DNA of 64,000 nucleotides from Xanthomonas dyei (GCF_002939865.1 NZ_MDEE01000007.1:1-64000), one strand, 5' to 3'; numbered from the stretch's first letter, positions 16,659 through 27,348 are shown. Numbers and translations are program-made. The notes: a model not told the origin generated them from the letters alone.

Positions 16659-17258
16659 TCAGGCGTTGGCCACCAACCGTGGCGCGCCATCGAAACGGTC
16701 CAGATCGCGCAGCAATTCGGTGTAGCGACGCAGGCGGCCCATCTCACGCATGTTGACGATGTCCTCGTGGCGCAGCTCGCGCTTGGAGGTCACTTCCTGT
16801 TTGTAGCGCAGCACTTCCGGGTAGCGGCGCGTCATGTCCAGCGCGTCGGCGACGCACTCGACCGAGTCGGCATCCGGGGTCACCCGCGCGCGGCTATTGA
16901 ACGCGCGCAACCAGCGCTCGAAACCGGCACTGTGGTCGAACAGGTCGGCGATGTACCACATGATGAACAGGATCGATGCCCACGAGGTAAAGATGATCAC
17001 CACGCGGCTGAAGGTCAGGTGGTAGTCGTTCTGCCACAGCTGATGCGTGATCACGCCCAGAAGCACCAGCGAAATCGCCTGCCAGCCGATGATCGAGGCG
17101 ATCACCCACTGTTTCTTGGCGACCTTGAGCAGATCGAGCTCTTCGTCGAGCTGCGCATCGGTCTTGTCGCGCCAATAGACGACCTGCTCATCGAAGGAGC
17201 GCCGATGGAGTGCGTTGTCCTGCAATAGCAGGCCTAAACCCTGGAACAAAGCGATCAT
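16659..17258 (-). CDS. membrane protein of unknown function
   Basis: A 199-residue protein starting at an ATG preceded by CAGGAGCTTGTC. Two adjacent transmembrane helices span about residues 52-72 and 84-106 (IASIIGWQAISLVLLGVI and VVIIFTSWASILFIMWYIADLF). They are flanked by a charged N-terminal helix rich in Asp/Glu (WRDKTDAQLDEELDLLKVAKK) and a long charged cytoplasmic tail with several predicted helices. No known domain or catalytic motif is recognised. It is single and convergent with the permease gene, sharing the terminator at 16565-16601. Confidence 0.72.
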   Translation of the reverse strand: MIALFQGLGLLLQDNALHRRSFDEQVVYWRDKTDAQLDEELDLLKVAKKQWVIASIIGWQAISLVLLGVITHQLWQNDYHLTFSRVVIIFTSWASILFIMWYIADLFDHSAGFERWLRAFNSRARVTPDADSVECVADALDMTRRYPEVLRYKQEVTSKRELRHEDIVNMREMGRLRRYTELLRDLDRFDGAPRLVANA

Positions 17259-17868
17259 GACAAGCTCCTGACGGATGGCTGGCGAACGACGTGCTGCACC
17301 GGCGCTGGCCGGTGCCCTGGAGCGACCGACGCGCCTTGCGATGCAGGGCCGATGTCGGACGGCCCTAGTTCTAGCACTTTCGCCGTGCATGGCAATGCCT
17401 GCGGCGAACCTGTGACCGCGCAAAGTTGCGCACCCGTGCACAAAACGCTGAATTCAGCTGATTTGGCCGCGATAGCGCCAGATCGCGCGTGCCTTGCGTC
17501 GCCACTCTTGCTGCACTGCACACCTGGCAGTGCGGCAGTCGCGTGTCTGGCCGACGTGTGGACGATGGATTGGACGGCACCTTAGTTGCCTGTAAGCGGC
17601 CACCAAAACGACGCCACCGCCGCCGGGCGGGCGCTGCGGGTGTACGGAGCCGGGACTGCCACGGGTGTGTTGGCTCCTTCCGCATCGCCTGCGTCTTTCT
17701 GGCGATTGCTCAGCACCCCGTTGGCGCTTCACAAACGCCTGTGCGTGCTCGCTGGCTCGCCTGCGAGGAACGGCGGCGCATGTCTGCGCCTGACCGGCGG
17801 ATGAGGCGCCTGTGCCAGACCGGACGCGCGCTGACGTGATCGTGCAGACGCACCCGTATCATGGCGGT
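17259..17868. other. 610-bp gap, no recognised gene
   Basis: Both strands have open frames of up to 116 codons, but these are low-complexity and have no ribosome site. I see no repeat family, no terminator and no recognisable gene remnant. Confidence 0.4.
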
Positions 17869-18789
17869 ATGTCTGCCGTCCTGCGAACCCTGACTGCCCC
17901 CGCCGCCGAACAGATCCGCCGCTGGGTGCTGGGCGCGTTTCCGCGTGGCCAGAGCACTATCGAATACGATCAGCCGCTGGGCGACCCCGGCATCTTCGGG
18001 CCCGATAGCGTCACCTGGCGCGTGCACTCCGAATTTCCCGGCATGTTGTCCGGCGGGTTGTGCGCATTGATGCTGCAACTGTTGCACCCGCGCGCGCTGG
18101 CCGGGGTCTACGACCACTCCAACTTCCGCGTCGACCTGGTCGGCCGGCTGCGACGCACCACCAACTTCGTCGCCGGCACGACCTACGCGCCGCAGGCCGA
18201 AGCCGAGCAGCTGATCGCGCGCGTGCGCGGTATCCATTCGCATATCCGCGGCCACACTGCCGATGGCGTGCCGTACGAAGCCAACGATCCGGCGCTGCTG
18301 ACCTGGGTGCATGTCACCGAAGCCTATGGGTTTCTGCAGGGCTGCCGACGCTATTGCCGCGATGTGCCGGGCGCAATCGCCGACCGCTATTACGACGAAG
18401 CGCGCCGCGTGGCCGAAGCCCTGGGCGCCACCGACGTGCCCGCCAGCGAGGCCGAGGTGGATGCGTATTTTGCGTCGGTGCGCGGCGAGCTGCGCATGGA
18501 TGCACGTTCGCGCGAGGTGCTCGACATCCTCACCAGCATCCAGCTGCCGGTGCCTGCGGCAGGCCTGTCGCGCGGTGTGTTCCTCGGCGCCGGCACTGCG
18601 TTGTTGCCGGGCTGGGCCAGCGACATGCTGGGCCGCACCACCACCCAACGCGCACAGGCTCGTGCATCCGCCCGCCTGCTGCGCAGCTTGTCGCCGCTGT
18701 TCCGCACCGCGTTGCGCGATGGCTTATCGGCCCGCGCCTGCAGGCGCATGCAGTTGGAACCGGCGACGTTGCTGCAGTGGCCTGAGTAG
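17869..18789 (+). CDS. MpaB/Lcp-like oxygenase family (DUF2236) protein
   Basis: A 306-residue protein of the DUF2236 family, which includes mycophenolic-acid MpaB and latex-clearing heme oxygenase. The family pattern is visible: the substrate-side segment WRVHSEFPGMLSGGLCALMLQLLHPRALAGVYDHSNF (31-80), RLRRTTNFVAGTTYA, a conserved HxxIxG (HSHIRGHTADGVPYEANDPALLTWVHVT) and TEAYGFLQG. Candidate heme or metal ligands are the histidines in these motifs. No signal peptide is seen. The ATG at 17869 begins the conserved region; an in-frame upstream ATG (17812) is less likely. It is monocistronic and the substrate is unknown. Confidence 0.82.
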   Translation: MSAVLRTLTAPAAEQIRRWVLGAFPRGQSTIEYDQPLGDPGIFGPDSVTWRVHSEFPGMLSGGLCALMLQLLHPRALAGVYDHSNFRVDLVGRLRRTTNFVAGTTYAPQAEAEQLIARVRGIHSHIRGHTADGVPYEANDPALLTWVHVTEAYGFLQGCRRYCRDVPGAIADRYYDEARRVAEALGATDVPASEAEVDAYFASVRGELRMDARSREVLDILTSIQLPVPAAGLSRGVFLGAGTALLPGWASDMLGRTTTQRAQARASARLLRSLSPLFRTALRDGLSARACRRMQLEPATLLQWPE

Positions 18790-19102
18790 CGGTTTGGCAG
18801 GTGCGAGTTGTGTGTGGCTTGCGTGCTGGTTTAGTGCTGCATGGTGCTGCGGGTGCGGTTACATCGCCGCGACTACCGACCCTCACCCCAACCCCTCTCC
18901 CCCGAGAGATGCGTTTGGGTGAGGAATGGCGCGCGTGGAGCGACAACGCCAGGCATGTCGGGCCGACATCAGGCCGACACTGCAACCTACTGCACAGTCG
19001 GCGTTGCGGGCGATGGCAGAGTGAGCAGCATGACCGTCCGATGACGGCAGGCACGCTGACAGTCGCGTTTACATCGCCGCCTCACACGACCAACGCCAGC
19101 AC
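18790..19102. other. 313-bp gap with a repeat fragment
   Basis: The gap between convergent genes contains a fragment of the dispersed intergenic repeat (CCTCACCCCAACCCCTCTC at about 18888-18906), seen more fully at 54-54.5 kb and 60.3 kb. No gene is evident. Confidence 0.5.
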
Positions 19103-21208
19103 TTACCAGATCTTGACCCGCTGTTCCGGCGCCAGATACAGCTGCTGATCCTGCTTGACATCGAAGGCCGGGTACCATGCATCCAGATTGCGCACGGTCT
19201 GCGCGCGAAAACGCCCGGGCGCATGCACATCGGTGAGCACGGCGTTGCGTAGCGCGGCGTCGCGGTACTTGCCACGCCAGGCTTGCGCAAACCCCAGGAA
19301 AAAGCGCTGATCGGGGCTGAAGCCATCGATGGTCTGCGGCTGCTTGCCCTGTAGCGACAACTGGTAGGCGTCGTACGCGGTGGCCAGGCCGGCGACGTCG
19401 GCGATGTTTTCGCCCAGCGTCAGCTTGCCGTTGACCGCCAGATCGTCGAACGGCTTGTAGGCGCCGAACTGTGCGGCAAGCGCATTGCCGGCGGTCTCGA
19501 ATTTCTTCAGATCCTGCGGCGTCCACCAGTTGTGCAGCTCGCCGTGTTCGTCGAATAGTGCGCCCATGTTGTCGAAGCTATGGCTGATTTCGTGCCCGAT
19601 CACCGCGCCGATCGCGCCGTAGTTCACCGCATCGTCGGCGGCGGGGTCGAAGAACGGCGGTTGCAGAATCGCGGCCGGGAAGAGCAGGCGGTTTTCCAGC
19701 GGCACATTCAGTGCGTTGACCTCCTGCGGCAGCAGGTACCACTCGCGATGATCGACCGCCTTGCCCAGCTTGGCGATGTTGCGGCGGTACTCGAACAGAC
19801 CGGCGCGTTCCACGTTGCCCAGCGCATCGTCGCGACGCACATCGAGCGCGCTGTAGTCGCGCCAGCTGTCCGGGTAGCCCACCGCCACCGTCAATCCGGC
19901 GATCTTGGCCTTTGCATGTTGCTTGGTCTCCGGCGTCATCCATTCCAGCGCGTCGATGCGCTTGCCGAACGCGGCGATCAGATTCTTGACCATCTCTTCG
20001 GCGCGGGTCTTGGTTTGCGCGCTGACGTACTTCTGCACGTAGCGCTTGCCGACCGCTTCGCCCAATGCGGCGTTGGTGGCATCGATCCCGCGCTTCCAGC
20101 GCTGGCGCTGCTGCGGTGTGCCTTCCAGGGTGGTGCCGTAGAACGCAAACCGCTCATCGGCAAATGCCTTGGACAGATACGGCGATGCACGATCCAGCGC
20201 GCGAAAACGCAAATAGTCCTTCCAGGTGTGCAACGGCTCGGACCGCACCAGCGCCGACAACCCGCGTACGGCCTGCGGCTGCCACACGATAAAGTCCTGT
20301 TGCGCCTTCAGGCCGGCGGCATCGAAGAACAGCGCCCAGTCCAGGCCTGGCGCATTACGCGCGAAATCGGCTTGTTTCCAGGCATTTGCGCCCGCCTGCA
20401 CATTGTTGGTCTGCTCGGGCGTGGCGTGCACGCGGGCGATTGCGACTTCCAGGGCCAGGATGCGCTCGGCCCTGGCCGGTGCATCGTCGATGCCGGCCAG
20501 TTCCAGCACCTTGACGATGTGGGCGCGGTAGGCGTCGCGCAGCTGCGCCATGCGCCCGCCGTCCAGATAGAAGCTGCGCTCGGGCATGCCAAGGCCGCCT
20601 TGCACCAGGTACGGCGCGTAGCGGCCGGGGTTGTGCAGATCCTGCGACACCCATAGGCCGAACAGACGGTCGGTGTAAAAGTTCGTCGAGTTGAGCAGGT
20701 CCACATCGGCGCGCAGTTGCCCGCCCAGGGTGCGTGCCAGCGCCTGCTTGTCTTCCAGCTGCGCGATGGCATCCAGCTCCGGTTGCACCGGTCGCACGCC
20801 CTTTGCCTCGATACTGGCTTCGTCCATGTAGGCGGCGTAATAGTCGCCGATCTGCTTGTCTTCGCCGGTGACGCGGTCGTTGGCGGCGGCGCCTTCGATG
20901 ATGTCGCGGCTGTGGCGCTCGGTGTCGATGGCGATGCCGACGAAGCTGTTGAAGCTGGAGCGGTCGTCGGGAATCTGCGTGGTCTTGACCCAGTTACCGC
21001 TGGCGTAACTGAAGAAGTCGTCGCCTGGTGCCACGCTGCGATCCATGCCCGCCATATCGAAGCCGAAATCACCGAGCTTGGGCGTGCTGGGAGCGGGCGT
21101 GGTGCGGGTGTCGGCCGCTGGCGCCATGCCATCGCGGTGACAGGCTGCGGTGGTCAATGCCGCAGCAGCCATGGCAGCGATCAGGACAGGGCGGTGCAAA
21201 GAAGCCAT
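19103..21208 (-). CDS. M13-family zinc metallopeptidase (neprilysin/PepO-like), lipoprotein
   Basis: A 701-residue secreted peptidase. The signal peptide ends in a lipobox-like TAAC with Cys23, so it is probably anchored to a membrane facing the periplasm. The catalytic zinc motif HEISHSFDN lies near residue 537 and the third zinc ligand in GENIADVAG near residue 599. The N-terminal M13 domain begins at about 55 (DDFFSYASGNWVKTTQIP). The C-terminus ends in VKIW, the usual last residues of this family (consensus CxVW). M13 enzymes cleave oligopeptides. The gene stands alone; the ATG at 21206-21208 is the only one that gives an intact signal peptide. Confidence 0.92.
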   Translation of the reverse strand: MASLHRPVLIAAMAAAALTTAACHRDGMAPAADTRTTPAPSTPKLGDFGFDMAGMDRSVAPGDDFFSYASGNWVKTTQIPDDRSSFNSFVGIAIDTERHSRDIIEGAAANDRVTGEDKQIGDYYAAYMDEASIEAKGVRPVQPELDAIAQLEDKQALARTLGGQLRADVDLLNSTNFYTDRLFGLWVSQDLHNPGRYAPYLVQGGLGMPERSFYLDGGRMAQLRDAYRAHIVKVLELAGIDDAPARAERILALEVAIARVHATPEQTNNVQAGANAWKQADFARNAPGLDWALFFDAAGLKAQQDFIVWQPQAVRGLSALVRSEPLHTWKDYLRFRALDRASPYLSKAFADERFAFYGTTLEGTPQQRQRWKRGIDATNAALGEAVGKRYVQKYVSAQTKTRAEEMVKNLIAAFGKRIDALEWMTPETKQHAKAKIAGLTVAVGYPDSWRDYSALDVRRDDALGNVERAGLFEYRRNIAKLGKAVDHREWYLLPQEVNALNVPLENRLLFPAAILQPPFFDPAADDAVNYGAIGAVIGHEISHSFDNMGALFDEHGELHNWWTPQDLKKFETAGNALAAQFGAYKPFDDLAVNGKLTLGENIADVAGLATAYDAYQLSLQGKQPQTIDGFSPDQRFFLGFAQAWRGKYRDAALRNAVLTDVHAPGRFRAQTVRNLDAWYPAFDVKQDQQLYLAPEQRVKIW

Positions 21209-21321
21209 GCGGCGCAACTCGGAGACAAGAACAAGGACCGCAGTGTAAGTGGCATGTGCTGCCACGTCCCGATCTGAGGGCAGGTGGCGCGGCATCCTGA
21301 CGTGCCGCGGACACGCTCGGT

Positions 21322-22017
21322 TCAGCGCCGTCGCTGATACCAGAAGCCCAGCGCGTCGCGGGTCTGCAGCATGCGGCGGCCGCGCCACACAAATCGCAGC
21401 AGCAGGCCCAGGTGCTCGCGCTTGGAAAAACTGCGCAGCTTGCGGTCGGAGGTGTGGACGGTCTGGCGCAGGATCACAAAGCGCCCGCACCGCGCCAGTG
21501 CGCGGCTCAAGGCCACATCTTCGCCGGCGTAGTACCGCGTATCGAAGCCGCCGGCGCTGACGAAGGCCACGCGTGTGCAGAACAGAAAGCATCCGGGCGC
21601 GATGCCGGCAACGCGGAAAAACCAGCCGAACGCCGCTTGCGCGACGCGTTCGAACCAGGCCCGCTTGCCCTGCAGATGCACCTGCGCACCGCCACCCACC
21701 GCGCCAGCATCCAGCGCAGCCAATGCGGCGCCGACCACCTGCGGGTTGATCAAGGTGTCGGCATCCAGAAACAGCAGGCGCTCGCCTTGTGCGGCCTGCG
21801 CGCCCGCGTTGCGGGTGGCGGCGATATGCCGCAGCTCGACCTCCAGCACCTGCGCGCCGTTATCGCGCGCAATGCGTGCGGTGTCGTCCTCGCAGGCATC
21901 GGCCACCACGATCGCTTCGTAGTCCAGCTGCATCGCCTGTGCGCAGGCATGCAGGCACTGCAGCGTTTCGCCGATCAGTGCAGCCTCGTTGTGCGCGGGA
22001 ATCACGAAAGACAACAT
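21322..22017 (-). CDS. family 2 glycosyltransferase
   Basis: A 231-residue GT-A fold transferase. It opens with the family-2 pattern MLSFVIPAHNEAALIGETLQCL, followed by VVADACEDDTARIA. The nucleotide-sugar/metal DxD is in LLFLDADTLI (about residues 82-91). The acceptor-side region GGFDTRYYAGEDVALSRAL contains the general base motif ED. There is no transmembrane segment apart from a hydrophobic stretch at AFGWFFRVAGIAPGCFLFCT. The sugar and acceptor are unknown. No other polysaccharide gene lies nearby, so the pathway cannot be inferred. Confidence 0.88.
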   Translation of the reverse strand: MLSFVIPAHNEAALIGETLQCLHACAQAMQLDYEAIVVADACEDDTARIARDNGAQVLEVELRHIAATRNAGAQAAQGERLLFLDADTLINPQVVGAALAALDAGAVGGGAQVHLQGKRAWFERVAQAAFGWFFRVAGIAPGCFLFCTRVAFVSAGGFDTRYYAGEDVALSRALARCGRFVILRQTVHTSDRKLRSFSKREHLGLLLRFVWRGRRMLQTRDALGFWYQRRR

Positions 22018-22240
22018 TGGGCGCGGTGTGTGCGATGGTGCGCCCAGTGTGCAAGCAGGTGCGATGCGATGGCGTGAGTGCGTGCGATCGGCATAGCCAT
22101 ACCGTGCTCAGCTGGACGTGGCCGCCGGGGGCGGTGCGCGCATGTCTGCCGCCCGTATTTGTGCGTGCAGGCACTGTATGCAGAGGCTTTCAGTTGCCAG
22201 CGCGTGGCCGCAGCGATCGCTGTGGCCACGCGGTCATGGC

Positions 22241-23236
<996 letters not shown>

Positions 23237-23881
23237 GCTGGGGGAAGCTCCGTGCAGCGAGGTAGGCGGGGAGAGTGACGCGGCGCACGTTAGCGCGATG
23301 TGGCCCACGCGCGAATGCTCGAGGCCGGTGAGGAGGGGGACGATGCCTGTTACTTGGGAATTGCAGCGCTGCACCGCGGTGCCCACGGATTTAACAGCTG
23401 CTGCGCTGAGCAAGGGGCCAGTTGTTGATGGCACTGAGTTACACGGCAGCGTCGTGTAGTGAGCAGCGTTCGCTGCGGCATTCGATGACCTGTGGCGACA
23501 CACAACGCCTGCGTCTGGTTGCGCTTGCCGTATCGCCCATCGCGCGACGCGTTACAGACCCTGCAATCGGCACCCTTGACTGGTGCCGTCTTGCCTGATG
23601 CCGAAGACTGCGCGTGCGATGTTGCCGCACTCATCACGCTGTCGCCGATACACGGCGTTATTGCGCATTGCCCTGCGATCTGGTCATCACTGAGTGCAGT
23701 GCGCGCAGCCCCAGCGATCCTCCAGCGTGGTCACGCAACGCAGTCAATGCCAACGACATCGGCCAACCTGCACGCCTGCTCTCGGCGCCACGGCGGCAAC
23801 CGCACCGTCAAACAAACCAATGCCCGCGCGTATCGAGCCGCCTCAAGCCGGCCCAACCGCGCGGGCGCTGCGATGCTGGCC
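23237..23881. other. 645-bp gap, no recognised gene
   Basis: Intergenic DNA between two minus-strand reductase genes. Long open frames on both strands are shadows without ribosome sites or recognisable motifs. No repeat or terminator is evident. Confidence 0.4.
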
Positions 23882-24451
23882 TCAGCCCCTGAGCTTGTGG
23901 GCGAACTCGGCCACGCGCTTGCCAAGCAGTTTTGCGGTTTCCAGATCGCCGCTGCGCGGGGCTTCGTCGGGCGAGGCGTCCGAGGGCGAGATCGCCAGCG
24001 CACCGCCCCAACCGGCGGTCCAGTTGATGTCCTGCGGCCCGTGCGCCTTGGTGTTGGACGGCGGCAGACCGGTGCCGACCCAGACCTGCCCGTGCTGCTG
24101 CGACAAGGTCCAGAAATACTGGATGGTGGCGTACTTGTCGCCGTTCACCGAGGCCGAGTTGGTGAAGCCGGCGGCCACCTTGTCCTTCCACGCTTGCGCA
24201 AACCACGGCTTGGAGCTGGCATCGGCGAATTTCTTGAACTGCCAGGCCGGCCCGCCCATGTAGGTGGGGCTGCCGTAGATGATCGCGTCGGCTGCGCCGA
24301 TCGCCTCCCAGGCCTCGTCGGGCAGGTTGCCGTCCTGGTCGATGCGGTACAGCGTGGCCTCGCCGACACTGGCGGCCCCTGCATGCACGGCTTCGGCCTG
24401 CTTGACGGTGTGGCCGTAGCCGCTGAAATACACGATGGCAATCTTGCTCAT
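23882..24451 (-). CDS. flavodoxin-like NAD(P)H:quinone oxidoreductase
   Basis: A 189-residue flavoprotein starting at an ATG preceded by AGGAGCGTCC. The FMN phosphate loop is SGYGHTVKQAEAV (residues 10-22) in place of the usual SxxGxT. The region AADAIIYGSPTYMGGPAWQFKKFAD (54-78) matches the WrbA/NQO group. It most likely performs two-electron quinone reduction to protect against redox stress. It is similar in fold to WrbA but lacks enough hallmarks to use that name. It is transcribed toward the aldo/keto reductase with a long gap between. Confidence 0.85.
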   Translation of the reverse strand: MSKIAIVYFSGYGHTVKQAEAVHAGAASVGEATLYRIDQDGNLPDEAWEAIGAADAIIYGSPTYMGGPAWQFKKFADASSKPWFAQAWKDKVAAGFTNSASVNGDKYATIQYFWTLSQQHGQVWVGTGLPPSNTKAHGPQDINWTAGWGGALAISPSDASPDEAPRSGDLETAKLLGKRVAEFAHKLRG

Positions 24452-24779
24452 GGACGCTCCTGTTGGACGAGGGAGGCCGATTGTGTGCACACCGGCCGCG
24501 ACAGATGAATGACCATGTGCGGGACGAACTGTTGCCGGGGCCGCTTGGGGCGGCCAATACAAGCACTGCACGGCCACCAGGCGGCGCAGCCGGCGCTCGG
24601 TGCGGAGAGGCTATTCATGCATGCCGGTCTGCGCGCGCCGCCACGCCAGCTGACGATCGCTGACGCGTGTTGCCCGCCGCTTCGGCCAGTAGCCGGCGCC
24701 AGGTGTGGCGTGTGCCAGGCTCCGGCTGCGTGCGTCGCCACACCAACCGACGAGTGCTGGTGAGTGTTGCCGACCGCGG
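24452..24779. other. 328-bp gap, no recognised gene
   Basis: DNA between the flavodoxin-like gene start and the LysR gene stop. I see no gene, hairpin or repeat. Confidence 0.4.
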
Positions 24780-25676
24780 TCAGCCGGCCGCCGGCTCGGC
24801 CAGGCACTCGAGCAGGTAGTCGATAAAACTGCGCACCTTCGGCGCCAGATGGCTGCGGCTGGCGTACACCGCAAAGATGCCGATCTCGCCAAGTTCGTAA
24901 GCGGGCAGGAGGCGCACCAGGCGGCCGCTGGCGATATGCGCATCGGCCAGGAAGTCCGGCTGCATCACGATGCCCTGGCCGGCCAGCGCTGCCGCATTGA
25001 GCACATGGCCGTTGTTGGCGCGCAGCCCGCCGTGGATGCGCACAGTGACATCGCCATCCGGGCCATGGAAACGCAGCTCGTCGCCGCTGGGCGAGTATTG
25101 GTACAGCAGGCATTCGTGGCCGGCCAGGTCGGACGGGTGCTTCGGTGTGCTGGCGCGCGCCAGATAGGCCGGCGCTGCGCAGGTCAGCAGTCGCACCTTG
25201 CCCAGCTGCCGCGCGATCAGCATCGGCGCCGGTTGACGGGTGATGCGGATGGCGACATCGAAGCCTTCTTCGACCATGTCGACCAGGCGGTCGGACAGCG
25301 ACAGGTCCAGTTCCACCTGCGGGTAGCGTGCGCGAAAGCCGGGCAGCAGCGCGCCCAGACGCTCGATCCCGTAACTCACTGGCGCATTGACCCGCAGCAC
25401 CCCGGACGGCTCCAGCGCTTGCGCCCCAATGGTGGCTTCCAGGTCGTCCAGGTCGGCCAGCAACTGCAGGCACCGCTGGTAATACGCCGTGCCCGCGCTG
25501 GTCAGGCTGACCCGCCGCGTGGTGCGGTTGAGCAGGCGCGTGCCGAGGCGTTGCTCGAGCGCGGCGACCTGGCGGGTGACGTTGGCGGTGGAACGGTCCA
25601 GCGCATCGGCCGCGGCGCTGAAGCCGCTGCGCTCGGCCACCGCGGTAAACACGCGCATCGCATCAAGGGTATCCAT
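24780..25676 (-). CDS. LysR-family transcriptional regulator
   Basis: A 298-residue regulator. The N-terminal winged helix-turn-helix spans residues 1-60 (MDTLDAMRVFTAVAERSGFSAAADALDRSTANVTRQVAALEQRLGTRLLNRTTRRVSLT). The rest is a LysR substrate-binding domain, with the linker at about 85-95. It is divergent from doxX and the dioxygenase gene across a 106-bp AT-rich gap that carries an ATAAAT/ATTTAT inverted repeat. It very likely controls that operon and itself. The effector is unknown; the subgroup (LDRSTANVTRQVAALEQRLG) often controls redox and quinone-linked genes. Confidence 0.92.
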   Translation of the reverse strand: MDTLDAMRVFTAVAERSGFSAAADALDRSTANVTRQVAALEQRLGTRLLNRTTRRVSLTSAGTAYYQRCLQLLADLDDLEATIGAQALEPSGVLRVNAPVSYGIERLGALLPGFRARYPQVELDLSLSDRLVDMVEEGFDVAIRITRQPAPMLIARQLGKVRLLTCAAPAYLARASTPKHPSDLAGHECLLYQYSPSGDELRFHGPDGDVTVRIHGGLRANNGHVLNAAALAGQGIVMQPDFLADAHIASGRLVRLLPAYELGEIGIFAVYASRSHLAPKVRSFIDYLLECLAEPAAG

Positions 25677-25704
25677 GGGTGCTCCGATTATTTCTTTAGC
25701 TGCA

Positions 25705-25732
25705 ATAAATTATCCGAATGGAACGTATTTAT
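25705..25732. promoter_or_regulatory. probable LysR operator
   Basis: ATAAAT, 16 bp and ATTTAT form an inverted repeat in an AT-rich patch that stands out in this GC-rich genome. It lies between the lysR start (25676, minus) and doxX start (25783, plus), where a LysR regulator usually binds. No binding site is proven. Confidence 0.45.
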
Positions 25733-25782
25733 CAGATTTCGGTAGCTAATAGGCTGTGCTGGTCTTCAGTGGAATGCCCATC

Positions 25783-26193
25783 ATGTCCAGTTACCTCGCC
25801 ATGCCTCGCACGGCCGCCTACGGCGCGGCGCTGCTGCGCATCAGTCTGGGCGCCCCGTTCCTGGTGCATGGCCTGACCAAGCTATTGGTGTTCACCCCGG
25901 CCGGCACCGTGCGCGACTTCCAGTCGTTGGGCCTGCCCGCCGCGCTGGCCTACCTCAGCATGGCGCTGGAACTCGGCCTGGGCCTGTCGTTGCTGTTGGG
26001 CCTTTACGCGCGTTGGGTGGCGCTGCTGGGCATTCCGCTGCTGCTGGGCGCCATCGTCAGCGTGCATGGCGCCAACGGGTTCGGTGTCTCCAACCCCGGC
26101 GGCGGTTGGGAGTACCCGGCGCTGTGGGCGGTGTTGCTGGTCGTCCAAGCGCTGCTGGGCGATGGCGCATTTGCGCTGAAGCCGGCGCGCTGA
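25783..26193 (+). CDS. DoxX family membrane protein
   Basis: A 136-residue integral membrane protein with four hydrophobic segments. DoxX landmarks are seen: ALLRISLGAPFLVHGLTKLL (helix 1), a central LSMALELGLGLSLLLGLYARWVALLGIPLLLGAIVSVH, and the closing GGWEYPALWAVLLVVQALLGDGAFAL. The ATG at 25783 (MSSYLAM) has TGGAATG just upstream; in-frame ATGs at 25774 and a GTG at 25756 are alternatives. DoxX proteins are often paired with redox enzymes. Here the dioxygenase gene begins 41 bp downstream, so both are likely in one LysR-controlled operon. Confidence 0.85.
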   Translation: MSSYLAMPRTAAYGAALLRISLGAPFLVHGLTKLLVFTPAGTVRDFQSLGLPAALAYLSMALELGLGLSLLLGLYARWVALLGIPLLLGAIVSVHGANGFGVSNPGGGWEYPALWAVLLVVQALLGDGAFALKPAR

Positions 26194-26233
26194 TGCCTGT
26201 CATTTCGACGCCTGTCATTTCAAGGAGCCACGC

Positions 26234-27040
26234 ATGAGCCGCATGCCATCGCTGTATATCTCGCACGGATCGCCGATGACGGCGTTGCAGCCGGGCCAGG
26301 TCGGGCTGCGCCTGGAAGAACTGCGCCAGCAATTGCCGCAGCCGCGCGCGATCGTCATCGCCACCGCGCACTGGTTAGGCCGCCGCCCGCTGGTCAGCGG
26401 CGCCGCGCGGCCGCCGACGATTCACGACTTCGGCGGTTTTCCTGCGCCGTTATACGAGTTGGAGTATCCCGCCCCCGGCGAGCCTGCGCTGGCGCAGCAG
26501 CTCACCCGCCGGCTGGAACAGGCCGGCCTGCATCCGCAGCTCGACCCGCAACGCGGCTTCGATCACGGCGTGTGGGTGCCGCTGCGTTTGCTGTACCCGG
26601 CGGCAGACATCCCTGTGGTGTCGGTGTCGATCCAGCCCGAGCTTGGCCCTGCCCACCAGTTTGCGGTGGGACGCGCGCTGGCGCCGTTGCGCGACGACGG
26701 CGTGCTGGTGATCGGCTCGGGCAGCATCACCCATAACCTGCACGATTTCCGCCACGGGTATAGCGTGGAACGCGAGGCGCCGTATGTGCGGCCCTTCATC
26801 GCATGGACCGAGCGCAAGCTGCTGCAAAACGACATCCCCGCGCTGCTCGACTATCGCCGCCAGGCGCCGTACGCCGAGCGCGCGCATCCCAGCGACGAGC
26901 ACCTGCTGCCGCTGTATGTCGCGATGGGTGCGGCCGGCAGCGACCAGCTCGGTGCGCAGCGGATCGATGCCGGGATCGATCAGGGCGTTCTGGCGATGGA
27001 TCTGTATCGCTTCGACGGCGATGCGGCGATTGCCGCTTGA
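26234..27040 (+). CDS. LigB/DODA-type extradiol ring-cleavage dioxygenase (YgiD-like)
   Basis: A 268-residue enzyme of the class III extradiol dioxygenase superfamily. It opens MSRMPSLYISHGSPMTAL, where His11 is a metal ligand. Other metal or catalytic histidines are in TAHWLG, FDHGVWVPLRLLYP and GSGSITHNLHDFR. Homologues open aromatic catechols such as L-DOPA, using Zn2+ or Fe2+. The ATG has AAGGAGCCACGC upstream. Just before it, the 11-bp sequence CCTGTCATTTC occurs twice (26196-26222). Placed after doxX and divergent from lysR, it may detoxify plant phenolics; that role is inference. Confidence 0.87.
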   Translation: MSRMPSLYISHGSPMTALQPGQVGLRLEELRQQLPQPRAIVIATAHWLGRRPLVSGAARPPTIHDFGGFPAPLYELEYPAPGEPALAQQLTRRLEQAGLHPQLDPQRGFDHGVWVPLRLLYPAADIPVVSVSIQPELGPAHQFAVGRALAPLRDDGVLVIGSGSITHNLHDFRHGYSVEREAPYVRPFIAWTERKLLQNDIPALLDYRRQAPYAERAHPSDEHLLPLYVAMGAAGSDQLGAQRIDAGIDQGVLAMDLYRFDGDAAIAA

Positions 27041-27348
27041 TCGGGTTGTGGACGCGAGTGTCGCCTTCGTGGCGGCACTGTGGCGATGACGGCAGCGCTC
27101 GAGATGACGGCGGTTACTGCGTCATTACGGTGAGGCCGCAATAAGGCATCACGCTTCACAACAGCGCTGGCCACATCACCGCTGCAGTGCAGCGCTGACA
27201 GTATCCCGTCATCCAGCGGGACCGCAGGTCGACGCATCACCGCACAACAGCGCTGACGGCATCATCGCCGCCGCAGCGCTCTGAAGCATTCACGATCTGC
27301 TGCGGCACAGTCTCATAGGCTGAGACTCCCTCGCTGCATGCTGCCCGC
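27041..27348. other. 308-bp gap with short internal repeats
   Basis: This contains several copies of CAGCGCTG followed by related sequence (for example CAGCGCTGACAGTATC and CAGCGCTGACGGCATC, about 27190-27265), each with AGCGCT at its core. No gene is recognised. Confidence 0.4.

Noticed and set aside
17489..17839. Small open frames in the gap before the DUF2236 gene
   Set aside because: Low-complexity translations on both strands with no Shine-Dalgarno; nothing recognisable remains of a gene.
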